DNA from: Rubrobacter aplysinae | GTDB lineage: Bacteria > Actinomycetota > Rubrobacteria > Rubrobacterales > Rubrobacteraceae | NCBI RefSeq assembly: GCF_001029505.1 | Contig: NZ_LEKH01000004.1 | Span: 173,186 to 237,185 of the forward strand | Direction of reading: 5' to 3' | Length of the DNA stretch: 64,000 nucleotides | In this document: positions 8,665-16,680 of the stretch, piece after piece | Layout of the letters: each line of letters begins with the position of its first letter | Position numbering within the stretch: the stretch's first letter is position 1 | The notes under the pieces: generated by a model | What the model saw: only the letters and a program-made list of their open reading frames with translations | Told to the model about the DNA's origin: nothing | Databases searched by the model: none | Program-made: the position numbers and the translations under genes

Positions 8665-9990
8665 CTATCTCCTATGCGTGTGAGCGGCCTGAACGAAGGC
8701 ATCCACCGCCTCTCTCACCCCGTCTTCTCGCCGCAGGCGCTCTCCGAGTGCCCGGGCTCGCTCCCTCACCTCCGGTTCTTCGGCGGCCTTTATTGCCTCC
8801 GCCAGTCGCTCGGCGCAGAGCCTTTTTCGAGGAATCGGCGCGGGACCAGCCCCAAGAGCGTGAACGCGCCTTCCCCACATCGGCTGGTCGCCTATGAAGG
8901 GGACGATGGCGGTTGGCACGCCTGCTCGCAGGGATGCCGCGGTGGTTCCCGCCCCGCCGTGATGGACCGCGACGGAGATATGCGGGAAAAGCCAGTCGTG
9001 GGGGACCTCTTCTGCCTTGAAGATCCCCTCCGGCAGATCGGGGTTGGAGAGCCCGCCCCAGCCGGTAAGCAATATCCCTCTCCTGCCGGAGAGCCTGAGC
9101 GCTTCGAGCACTACCTCGGTGGTCTCCTCGGGATCGCGCTCGTTCATAGAACCAAACCCGATGCTGACCGGTGGAGGACCGGCCGAGAGGAAGTCTTCGA
9201 GGGCTTTTGGTGGCTTGAAGTCGTCAGGCCGCTGTAGGGACCAGTAGCCGGTTACGCGCAGGTGTCCGCCCCAGTCGTGGGGCTTGGGAAGGACCTGTGG
9301 GCTGAAACCATAGAGGCAAGGGTTCCGATCTCTGACCATGGCCCCGAAGGAGTCCCGCCCACGCATGGGTGGCAGCCCGAGGATTCCTCGCCTGGCCCGG
9401 TTGGTAGTGTTCCTCAAGAGTATTAGGCTCTTCTCCGCGAGCCAGTAGGTAGAGAGGTTGTACCCGGCGCGTAAGGGTGAGCCCTCCGGTAACCACCCGG
9501 GAGCTTCGGGGAACCCCATGCAGGGTAGCTCGCGCGTGGGATGGACGTGCTGGAGGAAGGCGGGCACGCACGGGATGCCGAGCAGTTCGGCGACGTGGTA
9601 GCCGGAGAAGAAGCCAATCGCCGAGCAGAGGATAGCGTCCGCTCCGCGACAGACCTCCAGGGCATCGGCGAAGCTTTTCTTCGCTAAAGGGTTCATGGTC
9701 GAGAGGACGTGGCGGGCGAGCAAAAGCGGATTCTGTCCAGCCTCCTCCATCTTCACCCGCCGTTTGCCGGGCTCTTCTTCGGCCAGCTGAACACCGAGTT
9801 CGCCACTGACTATCTCGTAGTAGTCGCCGAGGATTGGCTCGTAGTCCAAGCCACGAGCGCATACCTCCTGTTCGAAGTTCGTGTAAGCGGCGAAACGAAC
9901 CTCGTGCCCGGCCTCCTTGAGGCCGAGGCCCAGCGCAAGGTAAGGCCAGACGTCGCCGCGGCTGCCCATCGCCAGCACCGCAACACGCAT
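8665..9990 (-). CDS. GT1-family glycosyltransferase (UGT/sterol glucosyltransferase-like)
   Basis: A 441-aa cytosolic GT-B enzyme. The N-terminal MRVAVLAMGSRGDVWPYLALG is the acceptor-side start typical of macrolide and sterol glucosyltransferases. The C-terminal donor site is HHGGAGTTAASLRAGVP followed by IVPFIGDQPMWGRRV. I place the start at ATG 9990, which overlaps the stop of the upstream TetR gene as TAATG; a 53-residue extension further upstream is Arg-rich and unlike the family. The pair is an operon with translational coupling. The expected reaction is transfer of a sugar from a nucleotide donor to a small lipophilic acceptor, perhaps as detoxification. Donor and acceptor are unknown. 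Confidence 0.88.
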   Translation of the reverse strand: MRVAVLAMGSRGDVWPYLALGLGLKEAGHEVRFAAYTNFEQEVCARGLDYEPILGDYYEIVSGELGVQLAEEEPGKRRVKMEEAGQNPLLLARHVLSTMNPLAKKSFADALEVCRGADAILCSAIGFFSGYHVAELLGIPCVPAFLQHVHPTRELPCMGFPEAPGWLPEGSPLRAGYNLSTYWLAEKSLILLRNTTNRARRGILGLPPMRGRDSFGAMVRDRNPCLYGFSPQVLPKPHDWGGHLRVTGYWSLQRPDDFKPPKALEDFLSAGPPPVSIGFGSMNERDPEETTEVVLEALRLSGRRGILLTGWGGLSNPDLPEGIFKAEEVPHDWLFPHISVAVHHGGAGTTAASLRAGVPTAIVPFIGDQPMWGRRVHALGAGPAPIPRKRLCAERLAEAIKAAEEPEVRERARALGERLRREDGVREAVDAFVQAAHTHRR

Positions 9991-10670
9991 TAGACGTTCT
10001 CCCCGGCGCTGTCGATTCCTCGCTCCAGGATGCCGTGCATAAGGAGATCTACTACGTGTTCCTTGCGCGCTTCGACGAAACCCGGATGGTCGGGGTCGAT
10101 CCCGAGCGTGCGGATCAGACCGCCTCCGAGCTGGAAAGGAAAAGCGCACAGCGCAATCATGCTTGCCGCCAACTGGGCTACGTCGACCTCCCGAAACGGT
10201 CCCCTCCGTAGATCCTCGTCGAGTACCTCGAGCCCAAAGGCACTCAGCGACTCCGCCATCCGGGCCTCGGGAGAGGAGGCGCCCTCAAGAGCGGCGTCTT
10301 CCCCAGAGGCTTCGCGCTCGACAAGGCGAACGTAGTTGGGGTTAGCTGCAAGGAAGTCCACGTAGGATCTGAGAGCGTCGGCTATTGACTCCCCAGGATC
10401 TTTCTCTTCAGCCTTAGCCCGATCCAAATCCGCCGACCGAGCCTGCTCGGCAAAGTCTCGTACCCTCTGCGCAAGTCGCTCCTTGACCGCAACGTACACG
10501 CCCTCTTTGGAACCGAAGAAGTAAGAGGGCGTGCCGCGCGAGACGGCCGCCTCCCGCCCGATCTGCTGGAGACTCGTCATGGCGTACCCCCTCTGCGCGA
10601 ACAGACTCTCCGCCGCATCGAGGACAGCAGCTTTTGTCCTGTTCGGGTCACGTACCCACTCTCGCTCCAA
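9990..10670 (-). CDS. TetR/AcrR-family repressor
   Basis: A 226-aa regulator. The N-terminal HTH is typical: RTKAAVLDAAESLFAQRGY, then TSLQQIGREAAVSRGTPSYFFGSKE at about residues 11-57. The C-terminal ligand-binding helical domain resembles TetR_C groups with a fatty or aromatic ligand pocket. It is the first gene of the operon with the glycosyltransferase, whose start codon overlaps its stop. A perfect 6-4-6 inverted repeat lies about 24 bases upstream of its start (10694-10709) and is a likely autoregulatory operator. The natural reading is a repressor that senses a compound and releases expression of the glycosyltransferase. Confidence 0.9.
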   Translation of the reverse strand: MEREWVRDPNRTKAAVLDAAESLFAQRGYAMTSLQQIGREAAVSRGTPSYFFGSKEGVYVAVKERLAQRVRDFAEQARSADLDRAKAEEKDPGESIADALRSYVDFLAANPNYVRLVEREASGEDAALEGASSPEARMAESLSAFGLEVLDEDLRRGPFREVDVAQLAASMIALCAFPFQLGGGLIRTLGIDPDHPGFVEARKEHVVDLLMHGILERGIDSAGENV

Positions 10671-10693
10671 GATTGCGCCGCCTTCCTACCAGA

Positions 10694-10709
10694 TGCTTGA
10701 TAGCAAGCA
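10694..10709. promoter_or_regulatory. Candidate TetR operator
   Basis: TGCTTG-ATAG-CAAGCA, a perfect 16-bp dyad whose centre is about 32 bp upstream of the TetR start codon. Size and position are typical of TetR autoregulatory operators. Confidence 0.55.
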
Positions 10710-10911
10710 AGTATAGACGGCCACGCAACACAGGTCGACACGGGCTCTGGGCGACTGATGTGTCCTATGTGCGCGCAGCTCTACTTACGCTTCACCTAGA
10801 GTCCGGGAGATCCACGACTTCATGGGTTGGACTGTCCGCACCACCCGGACGGGCTTTTTCGGAGCCCTGCGCCGGTACTCCAACGGGGCGGACGGCAACG
10901 GAGCTCACTCC

Positions 10912-10944
10912 CGTAACAAAAGCGTAACCCCGGCTGGATAGTCT
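10912..10944 (+). promoter_or_regulatory. SARP-like direct-repeat promoter, copy B
   Basis: CGTAACA (10912-10918), spacer AAAG, CGTAACC (10923-10929), nine bases, TAGTCT (10939-10944). Spacing is identical to the copies at 6577 and 13865. A GAAGGAGG ribosome binding site and the ATG of a small gene follow 40-46 bases later. Confidence 0.62.
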
Positions 10945-10989
10945 CCCGGCAGACGAGAAACGTCAGCGAAGCAGCGAAGGAGGCGAGCC

Positions 10990-11199
10990 ATGAAAGAGAG
11001 CTGCTACTGCGGCCGGACGGGTGAGGTAGAGGACCGGGACCCGATTCTGGACGGCAGAGGGAAGCGGGTGCTCCAGTGTCCCGAGTGTGGTCACGGGGAC
11101 GATCTGTGCTGGCTATCCGAGGAGGCCGGTCGTCTGCTGTGGGAAGAGGCGATGAGCCGGCGTGGAGTAACGGCCGACGAATCGCTCCCTGCCGCCTAG
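10990..11199 (+). CDS. Small zinc-ribbon-like protein
   Basis: A 69-aa protein of unknown function beginning MKESCYCGRTGEVEDRDP. Two cysteine pairs, CYC near the N-terminus and CPECGHGDDLC at about residues 30-40, could bind one zinc ion in a rubredoxin-like knuckle. The central DGRGKRVLQCPECGH looks like a treble-clef or zinc-ribbon turn. The start has a strong GAAGGAGG site. It lies 30 bases ahead of a second small gene and then the FAD oxidase, behind a SARP-like promoter, so the three are probably co-transcribed. Confidence 0.72.
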   Translation: MKESCYCGRTGEVEDRDPILDGRGKRVLQCPECGHGDDLCWLSEEAGRLLWEEAMSRRGVTADESLPAA

Positions 11200-11229
11200 C
11201 GTCCCCGCCTGGGGAGAAAGGTTGGAGAG

Positions 11230-11424
11230 ATGCGCGTGGAATTTCGACGTTGGTACGAGGCCGAGGCTTTGATGAGGGATCTAACGGTACACCGGCACGA
11301 GATCCTGGCCGCCTCCGGAGAGGATGTCGAGCGCAGGATGCGGAGCCACTACACGGAGGCGGCGGCGATCCTGGTGCACGAGAAGGCTGAAAAGGCGAGC
11401 ACAGAGGCCCGGCGTGGGCCTTGA
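11230..11424 (+). CDS. Small charged protein, unknown function
   Basis: A 64-aa, mostly helical protein with many charged residues (MRVEFRRWYEAEALMRDL). It has no membrane segment and no motif I recognise. The start codon follows GGTTGGAGAG, a good ribosome binding site. It sits between the zinc-ribbon gene and the FAD oxidase on the same strand and is likely part of that operon. Confidence 0.6.
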   Translation: MRVEFRRWYEAEALMRDLTVHRHEILAASGEDVERRMRSHYTEAAAILVHEKAEKASTEARRGP

Positions 11425-11491
11425 CCCACCGGCGGAACCAGAGAGAACGGCCTAGTAGACGAGAACGGCCCAATCACGGAAAGGAGAAGTC

Positions 11492-12889
11492 ATGTCGGAC
11501 ACCGTAACCCCAACCATAGGGGACTCGGCCATCGCGGGGCTACAGAGCGAGCTTAGAGGAGGCCTGATCCGGCGCGGCGGCGAGGGCTACGACGCCTCCC
11601 GCACGGTCTACAACGCGATGATCGACCGCCACCCGCACCTGATCGCCACCTGTAGGGATGTCGCCGACGTGATCTCCGCCGTCAACTTCGCCCGCGAACA
11701 AGGGCTGCTCCTCGCCATCCGGGGCGGCGGCCACAACGGCGGAGGACTCGGTATCTGTGACGACGGACTGGTCATAGACCTCTCGTCCATGAAGGGCGTA
11801 AGCGTAGACCCCGTGGCGCGCACCGTCCGAGCCGAGGGTGGCTGCGTCTGGGGCGACGTGGACCACGCGACCCACGCCTTCGGTCTGGCGACGCCCAGCG
11901 GCGTCATCTCCACCACCGGCGTCGGCGGCCTCACCCTGGGCGGCGGCCTCGGACACCTGACGCGCAGGTACGGCCTGACCATAGATAACCTCCTCTCCGC
12001 AGACGTGGTGCTCGCGGACGGCAGCTTCGTTACGGCCAGCGAGGAGGAGAACGAGGATCTCTTCTGGGCGCTGCGCGGCGGCGGGGGAAACTTCGGCGTC
12101 GTCACCTCGTTCCTGTTCCGGCTGCACCCCGTGAACAACATAATCGGCGGCCCGACGCTGTGGCCGCTGGAGCAGGCCCCCGAGGTCATGTGCTGGTACC
12201 GGGACTTTATCGCCGAGGCACCGGAGGATCTCAGTGGCTTCTTCGCCTTCCTGACCGTGCCGCCCGGACCTCCGTTCCCCGAGCACCTGCACCTGAAGAA
12301 GATGTGCGGCATCGTCTGGTGCTACACCGGGCCGGAAGAAGATGCCGACGAGGTGTTCGCCCCCGTCCAGGAGGTTGGCACTCCGGCGCTGCACGGCGTA
12401 CACGAAATGCCCTATCCGGCACTCCAGAGCGCCTTCGACGGGTTGTATCCGCCTGGATTGCAATGGTACTGGAAGGCGGACTTCATCAACGAGCTCTCCG
12501 ACGCGGCGATCGAGGCGCACCTGGGGTACGCGGAGGTCCCGACGCTGCACTCGACCATGCACCTGTACCCGATCAACGGCGCGGCGCACCGGGTCGGAAA
12601 GAACGACACGGCGTGGAGCTACCGGGAAGCAACCTGGGGAATGGTTATCGCCGGCGTGGACCCCGAACCGGCGAACAGGGAGCTCATCATCGACTGGTCG
12701 CGGGACTACTGGGAGGCTATACACCCGCACTCCGCAGGCGGCGCCTACGTGAACATGATGATGGACGAAGGCCAGGAACGGGTCCGGGCCAGCTACCGCG
12801 ACAACTATGACCGGCTGGCGGCCGTCAAGCGCGAGTACGACCCCGGAAACCTCTTCCGCGTCAACCAGAACATAGTGCCGGCGGCGTAA
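11492..12889 (+). CDS. FAD-linked oxidoreductase (berberine-bridge/VAO family)
   Basis: A 465-aa flavoenzyme. The FAD-binding type 4 (VAO/PCMH) domain spans about residues 35-210: LLAIRGGGHNGGGL contains the His that normally anchors FAD covalently, and VISTTGVGGLTLGGGLGHL is the second FAD loop. Thr stands where doubly linked family members have Cys, so a single covalent His link is expected. The C-terminal BBE segment ends NLFRVNQNIVPA, the normal family end. The substrate (alcohol, sugar or small aromatic) is unknown. The start ATG at 11492 follows AAAGGAG. It sits in the block of genes near the BTAD regulator, probably expressed from the promoter at 10912. Confidence 0.9.
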   Translation: MSDTVTPTIGDSAIAGLQSELRGGLIRRGGEGYDASRTVYNAMIDRHPHLIATCRDVADVISAVNFAREQGLLLAIRGGGHNGGGLGICDDGLVIDLSSMKGVSVDPVARTVRAEGGCVWGDVDHATHAFGLATPSGVISTTGVGGLTLGGGLGHLTRRYGLTIDNLLSADVVLADGSFVTASEEENEDLFWALRGGGGNFGVVTSFLFRLHPVNNIIGGPTLWPLEQAPEVMCWYRDFIAEAPEDLSGFFAFLTVPPGPPFPEHLHLKKMCGIVWCYTGPEEDADEVFAPVQEVGTPALHGVHEMPYPALQSAFDGLYPPGLQWYWKADFINELSDAAIEAHLGYAEVPTLHSTMHLYPINGAAHRVGKNDTAWSYREATWGMVIAGVDPEPANRELIIDWSRDYWEAIHPHSAGGAYVNMMMDEGQERVRASYRDNYDRLAAVKREYDPGNLFRVNQNIVPAA

Positions 12890-13020
12890 GCGCACAGCCG
12901 TGAGAGTCTGGAGGTAGAGGCGATAGCGCGACAGGGCTGGCTCCGGAGTGGGAGAAGGGGAGCGGAGCCAGCTAGGCCGGGATATAGGAGCAAGAAACCG
13001 GAGAGCGAAGGAGGCTGGTG

Positions 13021-13758
13021 ATGAGTACGTTCGTTTTGGTGCATGGTGGGTTTGTCGGAGGCTGGCTGTGGGAGAAGGTGGTCCCGCTCCTGGAGGACGC
13101 CGGCCATCAGGTCGAGGCCCCGGATCTCCCCAGGCACGGCGACGACCGGACCCCGATCCCGGAGGTCTCGTTACAAGGCTACGCGGACCGGATCTCCCAG
13201 GTGTTGGATGCCCAGCCCGAGCCGGTCGTGCTCGTCGGGCAGAGCATGGGCGGTATGGTCATCAGCCAGGCCGCCGAGCAACGTCCCGACAAGATAGCGA
13301 TGCTCGTCTACGTGGGCGCGCACCTGTTGCGCGACGGCGAGTCGCTGCTTTCGGCCTCCGAGGACGACACGGAGTCGCTGGTCTTGTCGAACCTGGTGAT
13401 GAACGAGGACGGGTCGTCCGCCATCGTCCGGGAGGACGCCATCAGGGAAGCCATAATGGCCGACTGCTCGGACGAAGACTTGGAGCGGGCTAAGTCCCGG
13501 TTCGAGCCTCAAGCCGTAGCCCCACTCGCCACGCCGATTACCCTTACCGAAGACAACTTCGGCCGGATACCGCGGGTGTACATCGAAACCCTCAAGGACC
13601 GGTCCATCAGCCCGTCGTTCCAGAAAGAGATGTACGAGCGGTTGCCCTGCGAGAAGGTCGTCTCCATGGACACGGGTCACTGGCCTTTCTACTCGGCTCC
13701 CGAAGAGTTGGCGAGCCACCTGAGCTCTCTGCCCGCGCGAGACAGTGTGCCCGGATAA
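13021..13758 (+). CDS. Alpha/beta hydrolase (EstC/hydroxynitrile-lyase-like)
   Basis: A 245-aa single-domain alpha/beta hydrolase. TFVLVHGGFVGGWLW near the N-terminus holds the oxyanion-hole strand, VLVGQSMGGMV (about residue 78) the nucleophilic Ser elbow, and MDTGHWPFYSAPEEL near the C-terminus the catalytic His. The short size and the HGG...GWLW opening match the plant esterase/hydroxynitrile lyase-like bacterial group. ATG 13021 is preferred over the GTG three bases earlier, because AAGGAGG then sits six bases upstream. Substrate unknown. Confidence 0.88.
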   Translation: MSTFVLVHGGFVGGWLWEKVVPLLEDAGHQVEAPDLPRHGDDRTPIPEVSLQGYADRISQVLDAQPEPVVLVGQSMGGMVISQAAEQRPDKIAMLVYVGAHLLRDGESLLSASEDDTESLVLSNLVMNEDGSSAIVREDAIREAIMADCSDEDLERAKSRFEPQAVAPLATPITLTEDNFGRIPRVYIETLKDRSISPSFQKEMYERLPCEKVVSMDTGHWPFYSAPEELASHLSSLPARDSVPG

Positions 13759-13864
13759 AAGGAATGTGTCCTTATTCTCGACCCCGGAAATCTGTTCTAC
13801 GTGGATCACAACACCAGACCAGCCGGGTGAGGAGGATTACGGACAAGGAAGAGACCGAATCGCC

Positions 13865-13897
13865 GGTAACAAAAGTATAAAGCCGGGCGGGTAGCTT
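13865..13897 (+). promoter_or_regulatory. SARP-like direct-repeat promoter, copy C
   Basis: GGTAACA (13865-13871), spacer AAAG, a degenerate second heptamer TATAAAG (13876-13882), nine bases, TAGCTT (13892-13897). Spacing equals copies A and B. The cupin gene starts 44 bases later. Confidence 0.55.
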
Positions 13898-13940
13898 CCC
13901 GTTGGAGCGTAGATTCCCCCGACACGAGAGAGGAGCGGAG

Positions 13941-14306
13941 ATGCACCAGAGAAAGGAAGAGCTGCCCGTCACGATGGAAGACGGCGGCCTCAGCGTCCGC
14001 CTGACCGGCTGGGGCAACACGGCCGTGACCTTCATGCAGATGCCCGCGGGGGTGGACCTGACACCCGCGCTCGCCGGTCTACCAGAAGATCTCTGTCAGT
14101 GTCCGCACTGGGGATACGTCCTCGAAGGCGCGGTCCACGTCCGCTACGCGGATGGCGAGGAGGAGACTGTCGAGAGGGGCAACGTCTACTACTGGCCCGC
14201 CGGGCACACTGTGTGGTTCGACGAGGACACGAAGTACGTGGAGTTCAGCCCGGAGGCCGGGATGAGAGACGTACTGGAGCACGTCACGCACCAGTCGCAC
14301 GGGTGA
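13941..14306 (+). CDS. Cupin-domain protein
   Basis: A 121-aa single cupin. The first motif is partly kept (CPHWGYVLEGAVHVRYADGEEE) and the second is GNVYYWPAGHTVWFDED. Potential metal ligands are the His and Glu of HWGYVLEG and the His of PAGH. ATG 13941 is chosen because GAGAGGAGCGGAG precedes it; the in-frame ATG 39 bases upstream lacks such a site. It has its own SARP-like promoter (13865). Function unknown; small cupins of this kind often act as isomerases, dioxygenases or sensors. Confidence 0.82.
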   Translation: MHQRKEELPVTMEDGGLSVRLTGWGNTAVTFMQMPAGVDLTPALAGLPEDLCQCPHWGYVLEGAVHVRYADGEEETVERGNVYYWPAGHTVWFDEDTKYVEFSPEAGMRDVLEHVTHQSHG

Positions 14307-14473
14307 TCACTCCCCGCCACCGCACTATTTTCTGGCGCGCGGTCTCGCACGGGGACCTCCTAAATTAGCGAAACGGCAAGAGCGCGGGCCCGGGGATGCT
14401 CGACAAAGGTATCTCCGGGCAGCGCGGATCACCCCCGTAGAGATGCACCAGAGAAAGAGAGAGGAGCATAAGG

Positions 14474-15346
14474 ATGGAACGGGCACGGATTGATGGAGCG
14501 GAGCTTGAGTACGAGGTCCGGGGCGCTGGAGAGCCGGTCGTGCTGGTTCACGGCAGCATTATCGGGGACGCTTTCGCGCCGCTGTTCGCGGAGCCGGAGC
14601 TTGCGGAGCGGTATCAGCTGATCACGTACCACCGGCGCGGTTTCGCCGGGAGCACCCACCCGGATGGTCCGGTCAGTATCGAGCAGCATGCGGCCGACTG
14701 CCGTGCCCTCATGCAACACCTCGGGGTGCGGCGGGCGCACTTGGCCGGGTACTCCTACGGCGGACCGATCGTGTTGCAGCTCGCCCTCGACGCTCCGGAG
14801 ATGGTGCATTCGCTCGCGCTGCTGGAGCCCGCGCTGTTCTTCGTCCCCAGCGCCGAGCAGTTCATGCAAGAGGTGGGGCCGATAGTGCAGATGTACGAGG
14901 CGGGCGACAAGAGGGGGGCGATAGACGGGTTCCAGCAGGTCGTGGTGGGTCCAGAGTACCGCAGCATGCTGGATCGCGCGCTGCCGGGAGCCTTCGAGCA
15001 GGCCGTTGTCGACGCCGATACGTTCTTCCGGAACGAACTCCCCGCTCTCGGAGAGTGGAAATTTACCCAGGAAGACGCAGCACACATCACGCAGCCGGTT
15101 CTCGCCGTGCTCGGGGGAGAAAGCCATACCCTCTCGCCGGTTCCGGTGGAGATATACGAGCTGGTACAGACGTGGTTCCCCCAGACGGAGACCTTTGTGC
15201 TGGAGGACGCCACGCACGGGCTGCAGATAATGAACCCGCGGGGAATGGCGGCGGGATTGGCCGGGTTCTTCGCGCGCCACCCGCTGTCAGAGGACACCGA
15301 GCGCGCTCTGGGATCTGAGCCGGGCGGCAGGCAGACCGCCAGGTAA
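14474..15346 (+). CDS. Alpha/beta hydrolase (epoxide hydrolase/haloperoxidase-like)
   Basis: A 290-aa hydrolase. EPVVLVHGSIIGD holds the oxyanion strand, HLAGYSYGGPIVLQLAL the nucleophile elbow with Ser as nucleophile, and LEDATHGLQIMNPRG the catalytic His. The central lid (about residues 130-200) is variable. Ser rather than Asp as nucleophile argues for esterase- or cofactor-free haloperoxidase-like chemistry rather than epoxide hydrolase. The ATG follows GAGGAGCATAAGG. It lies 167 bases after the cupin gene on the same strand; operon membership is possible. Confidence 0.87.
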   Translation: MERARIDGAELEYEVRGAGEPVVLVHGSIIGDAFAPLFAEPELAERYQLITYHRRGFAGSTHPDGPVSIEQHAADCRALMQHLGVRRAHLAGYSYGGPIVLQLALDAPEMVHSLALLEPALFFVPSAEQFMQEVGPIVQMYEAGDKRGAIDGFQQVVVGPEYRSMLDRALPGAFEQAVVDADTFFRNELPALGEWKFTQEDAAHITQPVLAVLGGESHTLSPVPVEIYELVQTWFPQTETFVLEDATHGLQIMNPRGMAAGLAGFFARHPLSEDTERALGSEPGGRQTAR

Positions 15347-15509
15347 GGCCAGGCTTCCACGCTCGGAGATGCCGCGCCGTATCTCCGTGGCGACTCGTGG
15401 CAGTCCGACCGGTGGCAGACCCGCCACACCGAAAGACCCCGTCAGTGCCGACGATCCGAAACATCCTTGCTCGGCACTAACCGGAACACCACAGAAAGGA
15501 GGAGCGGAC

Positions 15510-16595
15510 ATGACGGACACCAGGGGCGTGGCGACGACAGAGCTGGAGGTGATGGTGCGGCTCGACGAGCGTCCCGGCAACCCGGCAATCACGCCGGAGG
15601 GCAGGATGATCCTGAGCCTGCACCCGTTTCCCCATGGCGAAGCGTCGCCGTATCGCGTGGTCGAGGTGCTGCACGACGGGAGCACTGTCCCGTTCCCGAA
15701 CGAGGAGTGGAGCACCGCGCCGGACAGCGAGGGCGTTGGGCTATCCGCGGTGATCGGGGTCCAGTCCGACAGCAAGGGGGTGGTCTGGATCCTGGACATA
15801 GGCGGCGGCGAGAACCCATCCCCCAAACTGGTCGCCTGGGACACCAGAAAGGATGAGCTGCACCGCGTCATCCACGTCCCGCCGGATGCCACCCGGTACA
15901 ACTCCTTCCAGCAGGATCTCGCCATAGATGAGGCTCATGACGCCATCTTCATTGCGGACGTATGCCACGGCGACCTCTTCGGAACCAGCGACCCGGCTAT
16001 CGTGGCCGTGGACCTGGAGACGGGCAGCGTCCGGCGCGCCCTGCAGGATCACCCCAGCCTCCAGCCCGAGGAAGACGTCTCGCTGGTCATCGGAGGTCAC
16101 CCGCTGCTTACCTTGAACCCCCAGGGTGAACTGGAGGAGTCCAAGATCGGGCTCGATCCTATAGTCATAGACCACCAAAACGAGTGGGTCTACTACGGTG
16201 CTCTCCACGGCAAGAGCATCTTCCGCGTCCGCGCCGCCGATCTCCTCGACGAAAGCCTCTCTGAGGAAGAGCTCGGCAGCCGGGTACAGCGTCACGGCGA
16301 TAAGCCCATAAGCGACGGCATCAGCATAGACACCGCCGGTAACGTCTACGTCACCGACCTCGCGAGCAACGCGATAGGGATAACGGCCCCCGACGGCTCC
16401 TACCACATCCTGACCCGGGACGACGAGCACTGCATCTGGCCCGACGGCATGAGCCACGGCCCGGACGGTTACCTCTACGTGACCGCCAGCCAGCTCCACC
16501 GCTCGGCCCCGCTCAATGCCGGAGAGGAGGTCTCCGAGCCACCCTTCGAGGTCCTGCGTTTCCGGCCGCTCGCGCCGGGCGCGGTAGGCCGTTGA
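15510..16595 (+). CDS. Major royal jelly/yellow-related beta-propeller protein (SMP-30-like)
   Basis: A 361-aa protein with the repeated beta-blade pattern of the MRJP/yellow family, seen in bacteria as L-dopachrome tautomerase-related or gluconolactonase-like propellers. Typical blades are NSFQQDLAIDEAHDAIFIAD, KSIFRVRAADLLDE and DGISIDTAGNVYVTDL, then a final WPDGMSHGPDGYLYVTASQL. Bacterial members can be exported, but no signal peptide is seen here. The start ATG at 15510 has AAAGGAGGAGCGG upstream; the longer open frame upstream is Pro/Arg-rich and not family-like. Enzymatic activity is not established for most bacterial members. Confidence 0.85.
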   Translation: MTDTRGVATTELEVMVRLDERPGNPAITPEGRMILSLHPFPHGEASPYRVVEVLHDGSTVPFPNEEWSTAPDSEGVGLSAVIGVQSDSKGVVWILDIGGGENPSPKLVAWDTRKDELHRVIHVPPDATRYNSFQQDLAIDEAHDAIFIADVCHGDLFGTSDPAIVAVDLETGSVRRALQDHPSLQPEEDVSLVIGGHPLLTLNPQGELEESKIGLDPIVIDHQNEWVYYGALHGKSIFRVRAADLLDESLSEEELGSRVQRHGDKPISDGISIDTAGNVYVTDLASNAIGITAPDGSYHILTRDDEHCIWPDGMSHGPDGYLYVTASQLHRSAPLNAGEEVSEPPFEVLRFRPLAPGAVGR

Positions 16596-16680
16596 GGTGG
16601 GTCGTTGAGGTGAACCGGACCGAGCCAAGAGTATTCGGAAGCACTCTAACGATGCACAACCAGATAGATGGGAGAGTGAA

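Larger units (their letters stand above)
10671..10989. other. Divergent intergenic region with two regulatory sites
   Basis: 319 bases between the TetR gene (minus) and a small zinc-ribbon gene (plus). It contains the TetR-side palindrome at 10694-10709 and a SARP-like promoter at 10912-10944. No further gene is visible. Confidence 0.6.

Noticed and set aside
11540..12895. A 451-codon open frame on the minus strand, opposite the FAD oxidase
   Set aside because: Shadow of the real gene in GC-rich DNA; Val/Arg/Gly-rich translation, no ribosome binding site and no domain, while the plus strand has clear FAD motifs.
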